From the NCBI GenBank assembly GCA_035573435.1, contig DATMZR010000019.1:85245-149244 (forward strand): a stretch of 64,000 bases of DNA, read 5' to 3'. Origin of the DNA: Solirubrobacterales bacterium. GTDB taxonomy: Bacteria > Actinomycetota > Thermoleophilia > Solirubrobacterales > 70-9. This document shows, piece by piece, positions 37,401 through 45,180 of this stretch (position 1 is its first letter; each line of letters begins with the position of its first letter). A program made the position numbers and the translations under genes. The notes beneath the pieces are model-generated. The model ran no database searches, was not told the DNA's origin, and was given only the letters and a program-made list of their open reading frames with translations.

Positions 37401-37962
37401 CGGCCCGTACGGTCTCTTTGAGGCGGAGCTGGTTGAAGCCTGCCGCGAAGCTAGCGACGGCGTCCCCACCCGCCGCCACGCCTTCCTCCAGCGCGGCGCT
37501 GAACGCCCGCTCGCCGAGCCTGGCCGACTCGAGCTCGTCGAGGACGCGAAAGCGCGGGTCCATGTGAGCGGCCACGGGATGCGTCGCCAACAGGCGCCGG
37601 CAGAACCCGTGCATGGTGGTGATCCACGCCCGCTCGCCCTCTCGTGCGGCGTCGGCGATCTGCCGGGCGCGGTCGTGCTCGCCGGCATCGAACGCGGCTC
37701 GGGATCTGGCGACGAGCTGGCGCCGGATCCGCTGCCGCAGCTCGCCCGCCGCCCGCTCGGTGAAGGTGAAGGCGAGGATGGCATCGGGAGCGCTGCCGTC
37801 CTCGGTCACGGCGTCGCAGTAGCGCTCGACGAGGACCCGGGTCTTGCCGGTGCCTGCTCCGGCCTCCGTGAATACGTCGCTGGAGCGCGGCTCGATGGCG
37901 GCCTGCTGCTCCGGGGTGTGCTCGGGAGGCGGAGCCAAGGTGAGGTCGGAGGCGGCGCTCAT
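34483..37962 (-). CDS. addA: UvrD-like helicase with PD-(D/E)XK nuclease domain (AddA-like)
   Basis: 1159 aa from ATG 37962, overlapping the AddB-like stop (ATGA). Superfamily I helicase motifs: TPEQQAAI (Q motif), AGAGTGKT (residues 34-41, motif I), FTFTERAAGELRQRI (Ia), LMVDEFQDTNGVQ (II), FVVGDEFQSIYRFRHAD (III), and VRVMTVHAAKGLEFPVV (V). The C-terminal RecB-type nuclease has RGKIDLLAELPDGPLVVDYKTD. Four Cys (SGCGYRF, then CYGCPAAARLC) are spaced like the iron-sulfur staple of AddB-type nucleases. With its partner it should process double-strand breaks for recombination. The closest named systems are AddAB and mycobacterial AdnAB; which one cannot be decided without alignment. Confidence 0.85.
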   Translation of the reverse strand: MSAASDLTLAPPPEHTPEQQAAIEPRSSDVFTEAGAGTGKTRVLVERYCDAVTEDGSAPDAILAFTFTERAAGELRQRIRRQLVARSRAAFDAGEHDRARQIADAAREGERAWITTMHGFCRRLLATHPVAAHMDPRFRVLDELESARLGERAFSAALEEGVAAGGDAVASFAAGFNQLRLKETVRAAHERLRSQGVDPPRLPEPGAPVRSVKDKGESATLSPAEAALAADGFAALRSLLDAYHDRYERLKAERSGADFEDLELRALALLESPGPVRTAWRERFDHLMVDEFQDTNGVQLALIDALRGPQTRLFVVGDEFQSIYRFRHADLEVFRRRRDEARRDGRTLERPLRGNFRSRPEVLAAVNFAGAALLRDFVPLEAGREAGVGPATELLLTDVSADKPGQPTGWRAEGIDLEPPAAEGSPPCVAEARFLAQRLRELADADVPRGDMVVLLRAFTHVDAYEEALERAGLAPYVVGGRGYWSQQQVEDVLRLLGVVANPLDDELLFGALASPGCGVSPDALWLLRRAARTPEGDPRHVWPTVEGGEWPAEMAAGDSERLGRFQETLVRLRDEAPLLPLDSLIDRAISAFDYDLALLARPGGRRRMANVRKLMRMAAEYEEHEGRNLRGFLDFAEERTLRDGREGMAALQVEGHDGVRVMTVHAAKGLEFPVVAVADLGRGLGMGSREGDVVIGRIDEADTDTGAAARQQAAARAGFGMRLPIAAAGSLRLWELVELCGDERRADIEEACRLVHVALSRAQDRLILSGIFRSSDLEAPEEPRPGHSALKLLLPALRERGWGGGDESVDLDRAPAIGGAPSGGPQPRLVIRTQAPSTARAAELCRRTPWAAPSADGAQDRVQGHLLEGLEPAGAAGRLSYSALATYSGCGYRFYVERVLGLEAPIFREESPEGDQDGDRLRSDEIPAPAAGPRERSLAIGTAVHAALEASARRSWALPDDAEMETILARTGLGRDGEARDRVLALVQGWLTSELRAELDASGARLRPEVPFVLGLGGAVVRGKIDLLAELPDGPLVVDYKTDALGEVDASALADRYGTQRDLYALAVHGARRNGEAASVRAAYCFLEAPERASVESYDEARVGAARTRLEELVAGIRAGRFERTDAPHSALCYGCPAAARLCAKPAWRPQWAASSAR

Positions 37963-40934
37963 CCCGCTCCGTTTCCTCCCTCGCCGTTGCCCGTGGCTTC
38001 CTCGGCACCGATCGAGCGCTCCAGCCGGCAGATCGGCTGGTAGCGGCACCACACTGGGCAGGCGCCGCCGTTCGGGTCGCGCCCGATTTCGCCCTCGCGC
38101 ATCGCCGCGACCTTCTCTTTGGCGCGCGATGCGCCGGCTTCGAGCATCTCCTGGACCTCGTCGGGCTCGAGGCGATCGGTGCTCAAGACGTCGAGGGCCT
38201 CGGTGGCTTCGGTCCCGGCCGCGACGAACCCTCGGGGCCGGGGGTCGTTTCGCGCGCCGAGCGGGTAGTACAGGCCGCCGATCGGCTCGATGTCCCAACG
38301 GTCGCGAAGGGCGCGCGCGTAGAGCTGGAGTTGCAGCTTGCCCTCGTCGCCGAGCTTCGCCGCCGCCCACACCCTGGAGCCGGTCTTGTAGTCGTAGACG
38401 ACGCCGAAGCGGCCGTCCGGGGTCACGTCCACCCGGTCGATCTGGCCGTGGATCCGGACCTCGCCGAGGTCGAGGGACGGCACCAGGCTGTCAGCGCCCT
38501 CCCCGAAGGAGGCTTCGAACAGTGCGGGTCGCAGCTCGGTTTCGCCCGCCGCCTCGCGGTCCAGGAGGCGCTCGATCTGCGCCCGCATGCGGGCCATCAG
38601 GATCCTGGTTCCGGGCAGGTGGGGCTCGAGACCCCTTCTTTCGGCCTCGCCCTCGAGCAGGGTCGCCGCGTGCTGTCGCCAGCGAGCAACGTCGTCCGTG
38701 CGGGGGATTCGATCCTCGCCGGGGGGCTCCGAGTAGAGACGCTCGAGCACATCGTGGACGATCGAGCCGGTTGTCAGGTGGTCGGGATCCGGCTCGAGGC
38801 GCTGCGGGGAGAGCTCGTGGTCGACGAACCACCTGTAGGAGCACTCGATCCACTTCTCGATCGTTCCCGGTCCGACCGGGTCGCGCCGCTGGAGCTCGGC
38901 GAGCACGCCGGGGTTGGCAAGCGGCCCCGGGAGGTCCTCGCGCTTCCGCGGCCCGCAGGCCGCCAGGGAGCGCGCAAGCTCGCGAGCACTGGGGGCGTCC
39001 GCAGGCTCGAAGACGACGTGCTCCAGGCCATGGACGCGCTTGAGGCGCTCCTCGGCCTCCTCCGGAGCCGGGGCCAGCAGGTCCAGGGCCTCGTCCACGA
39101 AGGGCGACCGGGTCGCGGGGCGGCCCTCCTCGTCGGAGCTTCGCCAGCAGAGCCAGAGCCGCTCGGTGGGACGGCAGGCGCAGGCGTGGAAGAGGTAGCG
39201 CTCCTCGGTGGCCTGGTCCTGCCGGACGAGCGCCGGGATGCCGAGCCGCCGCCGCCGCTCGTCCCCCAGCAGCGGATCCCCGGTGTCGCCCCCCGGGAAC
39301 TCGCCGTCCTGGAGTGAGCAGACGAACAGGTGCCGGGCTCGCGCGGCTCGCGCCCGGTAGGGGCCCAGCACCCGGACCCTTCCCTCGGTGGGGCCGCGCC
39401 AGAGAGGCACCCGAACCTCCTCGAGCAGCTCGAGCGCCTCGGCGGGTGCGGGGGCCGCGGAGCCTGCTATCCCGTCGAGCTCGGCGAGGTCGGTGAGGGT
39501 GCTCGCGGCCGCCGCAGCGGCGCGCAGCTCGAGCGGGGCGAAGGGCACGGCTTCGCCTGCGGCACCCCCTTGGCTGCGTCCGTCGACGGGCTCCTGGCCG
39601 GCATGTGACTCCTCCGCGAGCTCGTGCGCGGCGGCGGCGAGCGCACGCAACCACTCGCCGCCCGGGCGGGCGTCGCGAACGGCGGCGAGCATCCAGGGAC
39701 GTGCCTTCCAGCCGGCAACCAGCTCGTCCGCCGTGTGGGCCTCGCCGCGCAGCAGGCGGCGCTCGACCCAGTCGCCGATCCCCTGAGGCTTGCCAGGGCG
39801 AGCCCGCATGAAGGCGAGCAGCTCCTCGCCGCCGGCATCGGGCAGGCTTGCGCGCGCGAGCGCCGTGAGCCCGCGGCCGGCGGCGGTTCGAGCCAGCGGC
39901 ACGGACGCCTCGGCGGCGACCGGGACCCCGAGCCCCTCGAGCACTCGCGCAAACAGGGGCCCGTGGCGATCGGGATGCCGCAGTACCACCGCGATGGCGT
40001 CCGCAGGGACTCCGGCGGCGAGCAGCTTGGCGACCTCGCCGCCGACGGCCTCCGCCTGCCCGCGCTCGCCACCGCATTCGAGCATCGCGATCCCGTCGTC
40101 CGGCTCGATCCCGCCGGCGCCTGCCTCGAACAGGTGGCGATCGAGGTGGCGCAGGGCCGCGCTCTGCGTGTAGCCGTCATCGAAGGCGAGCCTGTCCTCC
40201 TCCGTGCCCCCGAGCTCGTCGCGCAGCCGGGCCAGCAGTACGGCTCGCGGCGCGAGCGCCTCGCGGTCCTCGTAGTTGACGGCGACCGTGACCTCGCAGG
40301 CGCCGGTCAGGGCCGCCACCAGGTCGAGCTGCTCCTCGGTCAGATCGTCGAAGCCGTACAGGAGCACCGGCCTCGAGTCCCAAGCTTGCGGCCGCTGGCG
40401 CAACGCGGCCGTGGCCTTGCGGAGGGCCGAATGGGCATCGTCGCGCTCCGCGACGTCCCGTTTGTCGATGTAGGCCCCATAGAGCCGCGCGAGCTCGGAC
40501 TCGTAGGCGCCGTCCTCGAGCTCGGCAGTCGCGTCCCCGAGCTCGCCGGGGCTGATGACGCTCGACTGGAGCTCTGAGATCAGTCGCTCGAGCGCTGGTG
40601 CGAACCCGGGTCGGGCCGCCGAGCCGCTGAGCGGCCCAAGGCGAGTTTCACGGACCGCGGCGCGGACGAGCGCCAGGCGCTGCGCATCCGAGAGCTGGGG
40701 ACGGAGCCCCGCCCCCGTGGCCGTGGCGAGCTCTTCGCTGAAGGCGCGAAAGGTGCGGATGGAGGCCCCGACGACCGCGGCATCCCCGGCGGACAGCTCG
40801 CGCTCGAACTGGTCTGCGTCGTCGAGCGTGGGGACGACCAGCACCGGATCGCGGTCGAGCGCGGCCTCCAGGCGCGCCCGAATCTCTCCGGCGCGGCCAG
40901 AGTTCGGGGGTCCGACGATCAGTCCGAGAGACAT
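37959..40934 (-). CDS. addB: AddB-like helicase/nuclease subunit with degenerate Walker A
   Basis: 991 aa from ATG 40934, chosen because TATGCT lies seven bases upstream; upstream ATG 40946 and GTG 40958 fall at or before that box. The N-terminal loop GPPNSGRA sits where GxxxxGKT is expected, so the ATP-binding Lys is Arg here. The middle follows AddB/ExoV layout (VLLYGFDDLTEEQLDLVAAL, LFVCSLQDGEFPGG). The C-terminal nuclease shows IHGQIDRVDVTPDGRFGVVY followed by DYKTGS. Cys in ECSYRWF plus CPVWCRYQPIC match the 4Fe-4S staple. It is the first gene of a three-gene operon. Confidence 0.8.
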   Translation of the reverse strand: MSLGLIVGPPNSGRAGEIRARLEAALDRDPVLVVPTLDDADQFERELSAGDAAVVGASIRTFRAFSEELATATGAGLRPQLSDAQRLALVRAAVRETRLGPLSGSAARPGFAPALERLISELQSSVISPGELGDATAELEDGAYESELARLYGAYIDKRDVAERDDAHSALRKATAALRQRPQAWDSRPVLLYGFDDLTEEQLDLVAALTGACEVTVAVNYEDREALAPRAVLLARLRDELGGTEEDRLAFDDGYTQSAALRHLDRHLFEAGAGGIEPDDGIAMLECGGERGQAEAVGGEVAKLLAAGVPADAIAVVLRHPDRHGPLFARVLEGLGVPVAAEASVPLARTAAGRGLTALARASLPDAGGEELLAFMRARPGKPQGIGDWVERRLLRGEAHTADELVAGWKARPWMLAAVRDARPGGEWLRALAAAAHELAEESHAGQEPVDGRSQGGAAGEAVPFAPLELRAAAAAASTLTDLAELDGIAGSAAPAPAEALELLEEVRVPLWRGPTEGRVRVLGPYRARAARARHLFVCSLQDGEFPGGDTGDPLLGDERRRRLGIPALVRQDQATEERYLFHACACRPTERLWLCWRSSDEEGRPATRSPFVDEALDLLAPAPEEAEERLKRVHGLEHVVFEPADAPSARELARSLAACGPRKREDLPGPLANPGVLAELQRRDPVGPGTIEKWIECSYRWFVDHELSPQRLEPDPDHLTTGSIVHDVLERLYSEPPGEDRIPRTDDVARWRQHAATLLEGEAERRGLEPHLPGTRILMARMRAQIERLLDREAAGETELRPALFEASFGEGADSLVPSLDLGEVRIHGQIDRVDVTPDGRFGVVYDYKTGSRVWAAAKLGDEGKLQLQLYARALRDRWDIEPIGGLYYPLGARNDPRPRGFVAAGTEATEALDVLSTDRLEPDEVQEMLEAGASRAKEKVAAMREGEIGRDPNGGACPVWCRYQPICRLERSIGAEEATGNGEGGNGAG

Positions 40935-40941
40935 CGTTCGC

Positions 40942-40947
40942 AGCATA
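40942..40947 (-). promoter_or_regulatory. -10 box TATGCT of the leaderless-type addB promoter
   Basis: TATGCT on the minus strand ends seven bases before the ATG at 40934. Confidence 0.6.
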
Positions 40948-41023
40948 GGTCGCGCCACGGCGCGGGTTCATGACCGCCGGCCGCCGCGCCCGGTCACTCA
41001 CCGGTTCCGTCGGACACCGCGTC

Positions 41024-41029
41024 TATCTT
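41024..41029 (+). promoter_or_regulatory. -10 box TATCTT of a leaderless-type promoter
   Basis: TATCTT ends seven bases before the ATG at 41037. It is divergent from the addB promoter about 80 bases away. Confidence 0.6.
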
Positions 41030-41036
41030 GCGCGCC

Positions 41037-41492
41037 ATGCCGCTCTGTTTCATCGATCCCGCCGACGCGATCCGTGCAATCGCCGATTCGGTCGGCCGTG
41101 AGGCCCGCCGGCAGCTCCTGGGGGAGGCCGTGCGTGCCTGGGTCGACGAGATCCCCGAGGACGAGCTCGAGGCCCACTACGCGCGGGCGATCTCGGAGCT
41201 CGACGAGCACGACATCTCGATGCTCGCGGCCTGGCACGCGTCGATGGACGTGGGGCATCCGCTCCCCAACCGCGACTTCCTCATGGCCGCTTTCCCGTCC
41301 CTTGGCCAGCACCGGCGCGAGGCGCTGAAGCTCGCGGCGGGGTTCCGCGGCGAGGAGGCGGTGGACCTCGGCCTGACCGAGGAGCTCGCCCTCGACACCG
41401 TGCTCGACTGGCTCTCGCCGCCGCGGCTCATGGAGCTCGCGGTCGAGGCTGTGCAGCTCTACGTCTGGGACCGCGCGGGCTCCGACAACTGA
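41037..41492 (+). CDS. Hypothetical alpha-helical protein
   Basis: 151 aa. I do not recognise the family. The sequence reads as almost wholly helical and acidic (ADAIRAIADSVGREARRQLL, ELEAHYARAISELDEHDISM, LTEELALDTVLDWLSPPRLM) with a central PLPNRDFLMAAFPSL loop. No signal peptide, membrane helix or cysteine pair is seen. It stands alone between the divergent addB promoter and a convergent HAD gene eight bases away. The start at ATG 41037 is supported by the TATCTT box; TTG 41028 would overlap that box. Confidence 0.65.
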   Translation: MPLCFIDPADAIRAIADSVGREARRQLLGEAVRAWVDEIPEDELEAHYARAISELDEHDISMLAAWHASMDVGHPLPNRDFLMAAFPSLGQHRREALKLAAGFRGEEAVDLGLTEELALDTVLDWLSPPRLMELAVEAVQLYVWDRAGSDN

Positions 41493-41499
41493 ACCAGCA

Positions 41500-42144
41500 T
41501 CACCCGGCTGCGTCCAGCGCCGCCTCGATCTCCGTGATCGCCTGCTCAGTTGAGCGGAACTGGATCGCCGTCATGCCGAGCTGGCGAGCAGCGGCGACGT
41601 TGTCCTCGACATCGTCGACGAACATGCAGTCCTGGATGCCGATGCCGCCTCCGATTCGCTCCACGGTCAGCTCGTAGATCTCGGGCTCGGGCTTGCGGAT
41701 TCCCACGAAGGCGGAGTCGACCACCAGCTCGAAGATCTCGTCCACGGGTAGCATCGCGCGCCACAGCGGCTCCCACTCGCGTACGTTGTTCGTCAGCAGC
41801 GCCATTCGGTATCCGCGGCCCTTGAGGTCGCGCATCAGGTCGATCATCGGCTGGTTGGGGTCGAGCGCCTCGAAGTAGATCTCGCTGAAGCGATGGAGCT
41901 CTGGCTCATGGCCCAGGTCGGGCGCCAGCTCGGATCCCAGCAGGTCCAGGAACTCGTCCTCGGTCAGGCGCCCGCGCTCGAGCTCGAACAGCGGGTGCTC
42001 ACCGTCCCGTTCGGCGATCCGCTGCATTGCCCGGCCGAGCGTTTCGGCGGAGATGCCCGTTTCGTCCTGGAAGGCCAGGAAGGAGCCGAGGAGCGGCGTG
42101 GTCAGGACGCCGCCGAAGTCGGAGATCACCGCGCGGATCGCCAT
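41500..42144 (-). CDS. HAD-superfamily (subclass IA) hydrolase
   Basis: 214 aa from ATG 42144; the frame is open further upstream, but MAIRAVISDFGGVLTTP is the normal N-terminus. HAD motif I is DFGGVLTT, where the second Asp of DxDxT/V is replaced by Gly, as in many DFGGVL proteins. Motif II is LLTNNVREW, motif III is KPEPEIYELTVERIG, and motif IV is CMFVDDVEDNVAAARQLGM. The cap domain lies between residues about 20 and 85. Such proteins dephosphorylate small metabolites or act as dehalogenase/epoxide-hydrolase relatives; the substrate is unknown. AGGAAG upstream serves as a ribosome site. Confidence 0.88.
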   Translation of the reverse strand: MAIRAVISDFGGVLTTPLLGSFLAFQDETGISAETLGRAMQRIAERDGEHPLFELERGRLTEDEFLDLLGSELAPDLGHEPELHRFSEIYFEALDPNQPMIDLMRDLKGRGYRMALLTNNVREWEPLWRAMLPVDEIFELVVDSAFVGIRKPEPEIYELTVERIGGGIGIQDCMFVDDVEDNVAAARQLGMTAIQFRSTEQAITEIEAALDAAG

Positions 42145-42291
42145 CGGCGGGATTCTTCCTGATGACGGTCGATTGATCCGAGTCGGGGTCCGGTTCGTTA
42201 GGGGGGTCATCAGGGCAGACAGCCACGCAAGGCCGTGTGGGGCCGGCGCCGGCGGCTGCCAAGTCATTCGGATCCCATGGGGAGGACCCAG

Positions 42292-43746
42292 ATGAGGAAA
42301 CCATCAACCTCGATCAGGAAGCTGGCTGTGATCGCGGCGGTGACCGCTGCCGCGGGGATCGCGGCCGCCTTCGGCTTCAGCTCGAGCCACCGCGAAGCGC
42401 CGAACATCATGCTGGACCCGTCGGCCGACAACACCGACGTCTACGCATGGACTGCGCCGGACGCCCAGCATTCGATCACGGTGGCTTCCGACTGGATCCC
42501 GGGCCAGGTGCCGGCGAACGGGCCGAACTTCTTCCGATTCGACGACCGGGCCAGGTACTACATCCAGTTCGACAACACGGGTGACGGCGTCGCCGACGTC
42601 AAGTACCGGTTCAAGTTCAACACTCGCGTGAGGAACCCGAACTCGTTCCTCTACGCCGGCCCCGGGACGACCGGGTTCGACGATCCGGGCCTGAACGTCA
42701 TCCAGCGCTATGACATCACGCGCCTCAAGTACAAGCAAGGCCAGCTCAAGGCGCGCAAGGTGGTCGCCAGGGACCTGCCCGTGGCCCCGCCGAACATCGG
42801 GCCGAAGACGTTCCCGGAGTACGACAACTTCGTGGACGCCTCCATCCGGAAGCTGGACGGCGGTGGAAAGGTCTTCGTCGGACAGCGCGACGATCCGTTC
42901 TACGTCGACCTCGGCGCGACCTTCGACGCGATCAATGTGCGCGAAGGCACCGGAAACGAGGGAGGAGGCAAGGACGACTTCTCCGGGTACTCGACCTCCG
43001 CGGTCGTCCTCCAGCTCCCGGAGAAGAAGGTGACCAGGGACGGCGAGGAGGTCGACAGCGCCGATGCGAGCAACGCGGTGGTGGGCGTTTGGTCGACCAC
43101 CGACAGGCGCCGACTCGAGGTCACCAATGCCGCCCGGCCGGGCACGAAGCGCAAGGGCCGCCACCAGAGCCGCTTCGTCCAGGTTTCGCGGCTTGGCAAC
43201 CCGCTGGTCAATGAGGTCGTGATTCCGCTCGGCAAGAAGGACCAGTTCAACCGCACGACGCCGGATGAGGACGCCGCCCGGTACGGCAAGTTCGTCCTCG
43301 AGCCGGAGCTGGCCAAGATCCTGAACGCGCTGTTCGGGGTCAATGCGCCGGAGACGAACCGGACCGACATCGTGCAGGCCCTGCTCCAGGGACTCCCGGG
43401 ACTGAACCAGCACTCCGGCAAGCACGCCGGGGATCCCGTGGACACCCTGAAGCTGAACCTCGGTGTGAAGCCGAGCAAGCACCCGGACCGGTTCGGGGTG
43501 ATCGGCGGCGACAACGCCGGATTCCCGAACGGCCGCCGGCTGGAGGACGACGTGGTCGACATCGAGCTCCAGGTGGTCGCCGGGATCCTGGTCGACAACC
43601 CGGTGCCGCTCGGCGACGGGGTGGACAGGAACGACAAGCATTTCCTGTCCGAATTCCCGTACCTGGCCGCTCCGGACTCCGGGTTCGACTCGGATCCGTC
43701 CGACAGGTTCGAGCCGCACCACGCGCCGGTTCCGCCGGGCGGCTGA
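42292..43746 (+). CDS. Secreted DUF4331 family protein
   Basis: 484 aa from ATG 42292 with GGGGAGGA six bases upstream. A Sec signal (KLAVIAAVTAAAGIAAAFGF) is followed at once by SSHREAP, the hallmark opening of DUF4331. Later parts include DNTDVYAWTAPD, YYIQFDNTGDGVADVKYRFK, a YSTSAVVLQLPEK strand, QVSRLGNPLVNEVVIPLGKK, and FPNGRRLEDDVVDIELQVVA. The family is beta-rich and exported, and its function is not established. It begins a same-strand run with a TPR protein and two nickel/cobalt-type transporters. A strong 15-bp hairpin (43775-43806) separates it from the TPR gene. Confidence 0.88.
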   Translation: MRKPSTSIRKLAVIAAVTAAAGIAAAFGFSSSHREAPNIMLDPSADNTDVYAWTAPDAQHSITVASDWIPGQVPANGPNFFRFDDRARYYIQFDNTGDGVADVKYRFKFNTRVRNPNSFLYAGPGTTGFDDPGLNVIQRYDITRLKYKQGQLKARKVVARDLPVAPPNIGPKTFPEYDNFVDASIRKLDGGGKVFVGQRDDPFYVDLGATFDAINVREGTGNEGGGKDDFSGYSTSAVVLQLPEKKVTRDGEEVDSADASNAVVGVWSTTDRRRLEVTNAARPGTKRKGRHQSRFVQVSRLGNPLVNEVVIPLGKKDQFNRTTPDEDAARYGKFVLEPELAKILNALFGVNAPETNRTDIVQALLQGLPGLNQHSGKHAGDPVDTLKLNLGVKPSKHPDRFGVIGGDNAGFPNGRRLEDDVVDIELQVVAGILVDNPVPLGDGVDRNDKHFLSEFPYLAAPDSGFDSDPSDRFEPHHAPVPPGG

Positions 43747-43774
43747 TCCAGAGGGGGAGTTGAGGGGAAGGAGT

Positions 43775-43806
43775 GGACGGAGCGTCGCCCAGGCGGCGCT
43801 CCGTCC
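43775..43806 (+). terminator. 15-bp hairpin between DUF4331 and TPR genes
   Basis: Arms 43775-43789 and 43792-43806 pair at 14 Watson-Crick positions plus one T-G, with a two-base loop CA. There is no T-run. It could be an intrinsic terminator, an attenuator, or a 3' stabiliser that lowers expression of the downstream genes relative to DUF4331. Confidence 0.6.
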
Positions 43807-43851
43807 CTCGCTCCGCCACCACACCGCACGAAAGGCTGAGGGGTCGAGGAA

Positions 43852-45180
43852 ATGAGAGCTAGGGAGTTCACGCCGGTGTTGCTGGTCAAGTGGGCGACCC
43901 CAGCGCTCGCCTTCGCCGCCGTCCTCGCGGTCCTGTTGCTTGTGAACCGCTCAGGGCCCGAGCCGCTCCCGGGCATTCCGGCCTCCGCCGGACCAGCCGG
44001 CCAACCGGCCCCGCAAGACACCGAGTCGATGATCGCCTCGCTCCAGGCCGCCGTGAAGGCGGACCCGGCCGATGCGGAGGGCTACGCGCTGCTCGGGGAC
44101 GCCTATTACCAGCGGGCGCGCGAGACGGGCGATGCGACCTATTACTCGCGCGCCGACGCCTCGTACGACGCGGCGCTCAGCCGTAGTCCCGACGACCTCA
44201 CTGCGACGATCGGCAAGGGAACCCTGGCCCTTGCGCGCCACGATTTCCGAGCCGGGCTTGACCTTGCCCTGCGGGCCAGGCGGCTGGCGCCGGACCTCGT
44301 TCGGCCGTACGCCGTCCTCGCCGATGCCCAGGTGGAGCTCGGTCGCTACGCGGCGGCGGCGAAATCGCTCGAGCGCATGGCGGCCCTCAAGCCGACCCTT
44401 GCCACCTACTCACGGATTTCCTACTACCGCGAGCTGGGGGGCGACCTGGACGGCGCGGTCCGGGCCATGGGCCTGGCCGTCTCGGCGGGAGGAGGCAGCG
44501 CCGAGGGCACCGCGTACGTTCAATCGCTGGTCGGAAACCTTCAGCTCGATCGCGGTCGCTACGGCGCTGCGGAGCACGCCTATCGCGAGGCGCTCGCGGG
44601 AGACCCGTCCTATCCGGCGGCGCAGGCGGGGCTCGCCCGCCTCGATGCCGGTCGGGGACGCTTCGCGCCCGCCATCCGACGCTACCGACGGGTGGTGGAG
44701 AGGATCCCGCTGCCCGAATACGCCGTCGGGCTCGCCGAGACCGAGCAGGCGGCGGGCAAGGTCGCCGCCGCGCGTCGCGACTACGCGGTCGTGCAGGCCG
44801 AGGTGGGGCTGCTGCGCGCAAACGGCGTCAATACCGACGTCGACCTGACGCTGTTCGAGGCCAACCACGGGGACCCGGCACAGGCGCTGAAGCTGGGCAG
44901 GAGGGCCTGGGCGGCCGCTCCAAGCGTCCGCTCGGCCGACGCCTACTCGTGGGCGCTCTACAAAGCAGGTCGGGTGGGGCCCGCACGCCGGTTCTCGGCG
45001 CGAGCGATGAGGCTCGGATCGCGCGACCCGTACTTCCTCTACCACGCCGGAATGATCGCCGGGCGCGCGGGCGAGACCGGCGAGGCGCGGCGATTGCTGG
45101 CACGCCTTGTGGCGCAGAGCCCCCGCTTTAATCCGCTCTACGGGCCAAGGGCACGGCGTGCGCTGGAGTCGTTGGGGTGA
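43852..45180 (+). CDS. Membrane-anchored tetratricopeptide-repeat protein
   Basis: 442 aa. One N-terminal helix (VKWATPALAFAAVLAVLLLV) anchors an extracellular or periplasmic TPR solenoid. Units are seen at ADAEGYALLGDAYYQRARET, LVRPYAVLADAQVELGRYAA, TAYVQSLVGNLQLDRGRYGA, PSYPAAQAGLARLDAGRGRF and SADAYSWALYKAGRVGPARR. TPRs mediate protein contacts, so it may scaffold the DUF4331 protein or the transporters next to it. Its TGA overlaps the GTG of the NicO-like gene (GTGA), showing coupling to that transporter. Confidence 0.85.
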   Translation: MRAREFTPVLLVKWATPALAFAAVLAVLLLVNRSGPEPLPGIPASAGPAGQPAPQDTESMIASLQAAVKADPADAEGYALLGDAYYQRARETGDATYYSRADASYDAALSRSPDDLTATIGKGTLALARHDFRAGLDLALRARRLAPDLVRPYAVLADAQVELGRYAAAAKSLERMAALKPTLATYSRISYYRELGGDLDGAVRAMGLAVSAGGGSAEGTAYVQSLVGNLQLDRGRYGAAEHAYREALAGDPSYPAAQAGLARLDAGRGRFAPAIRRYRRVVERIPLPEYAVGLAETEQAAGKVAAARRDYAVVQAEVGLLRANGVNTDVDLTLFEANHGDPAQALKLGRRAWAAAPSVRSADAYSWALYKAGRVGPARRFSARAMRLGSRDPYFLYHAGMIAGRAGETGEARRLLARLVAQSPRFNPLYGPRARRALESLG

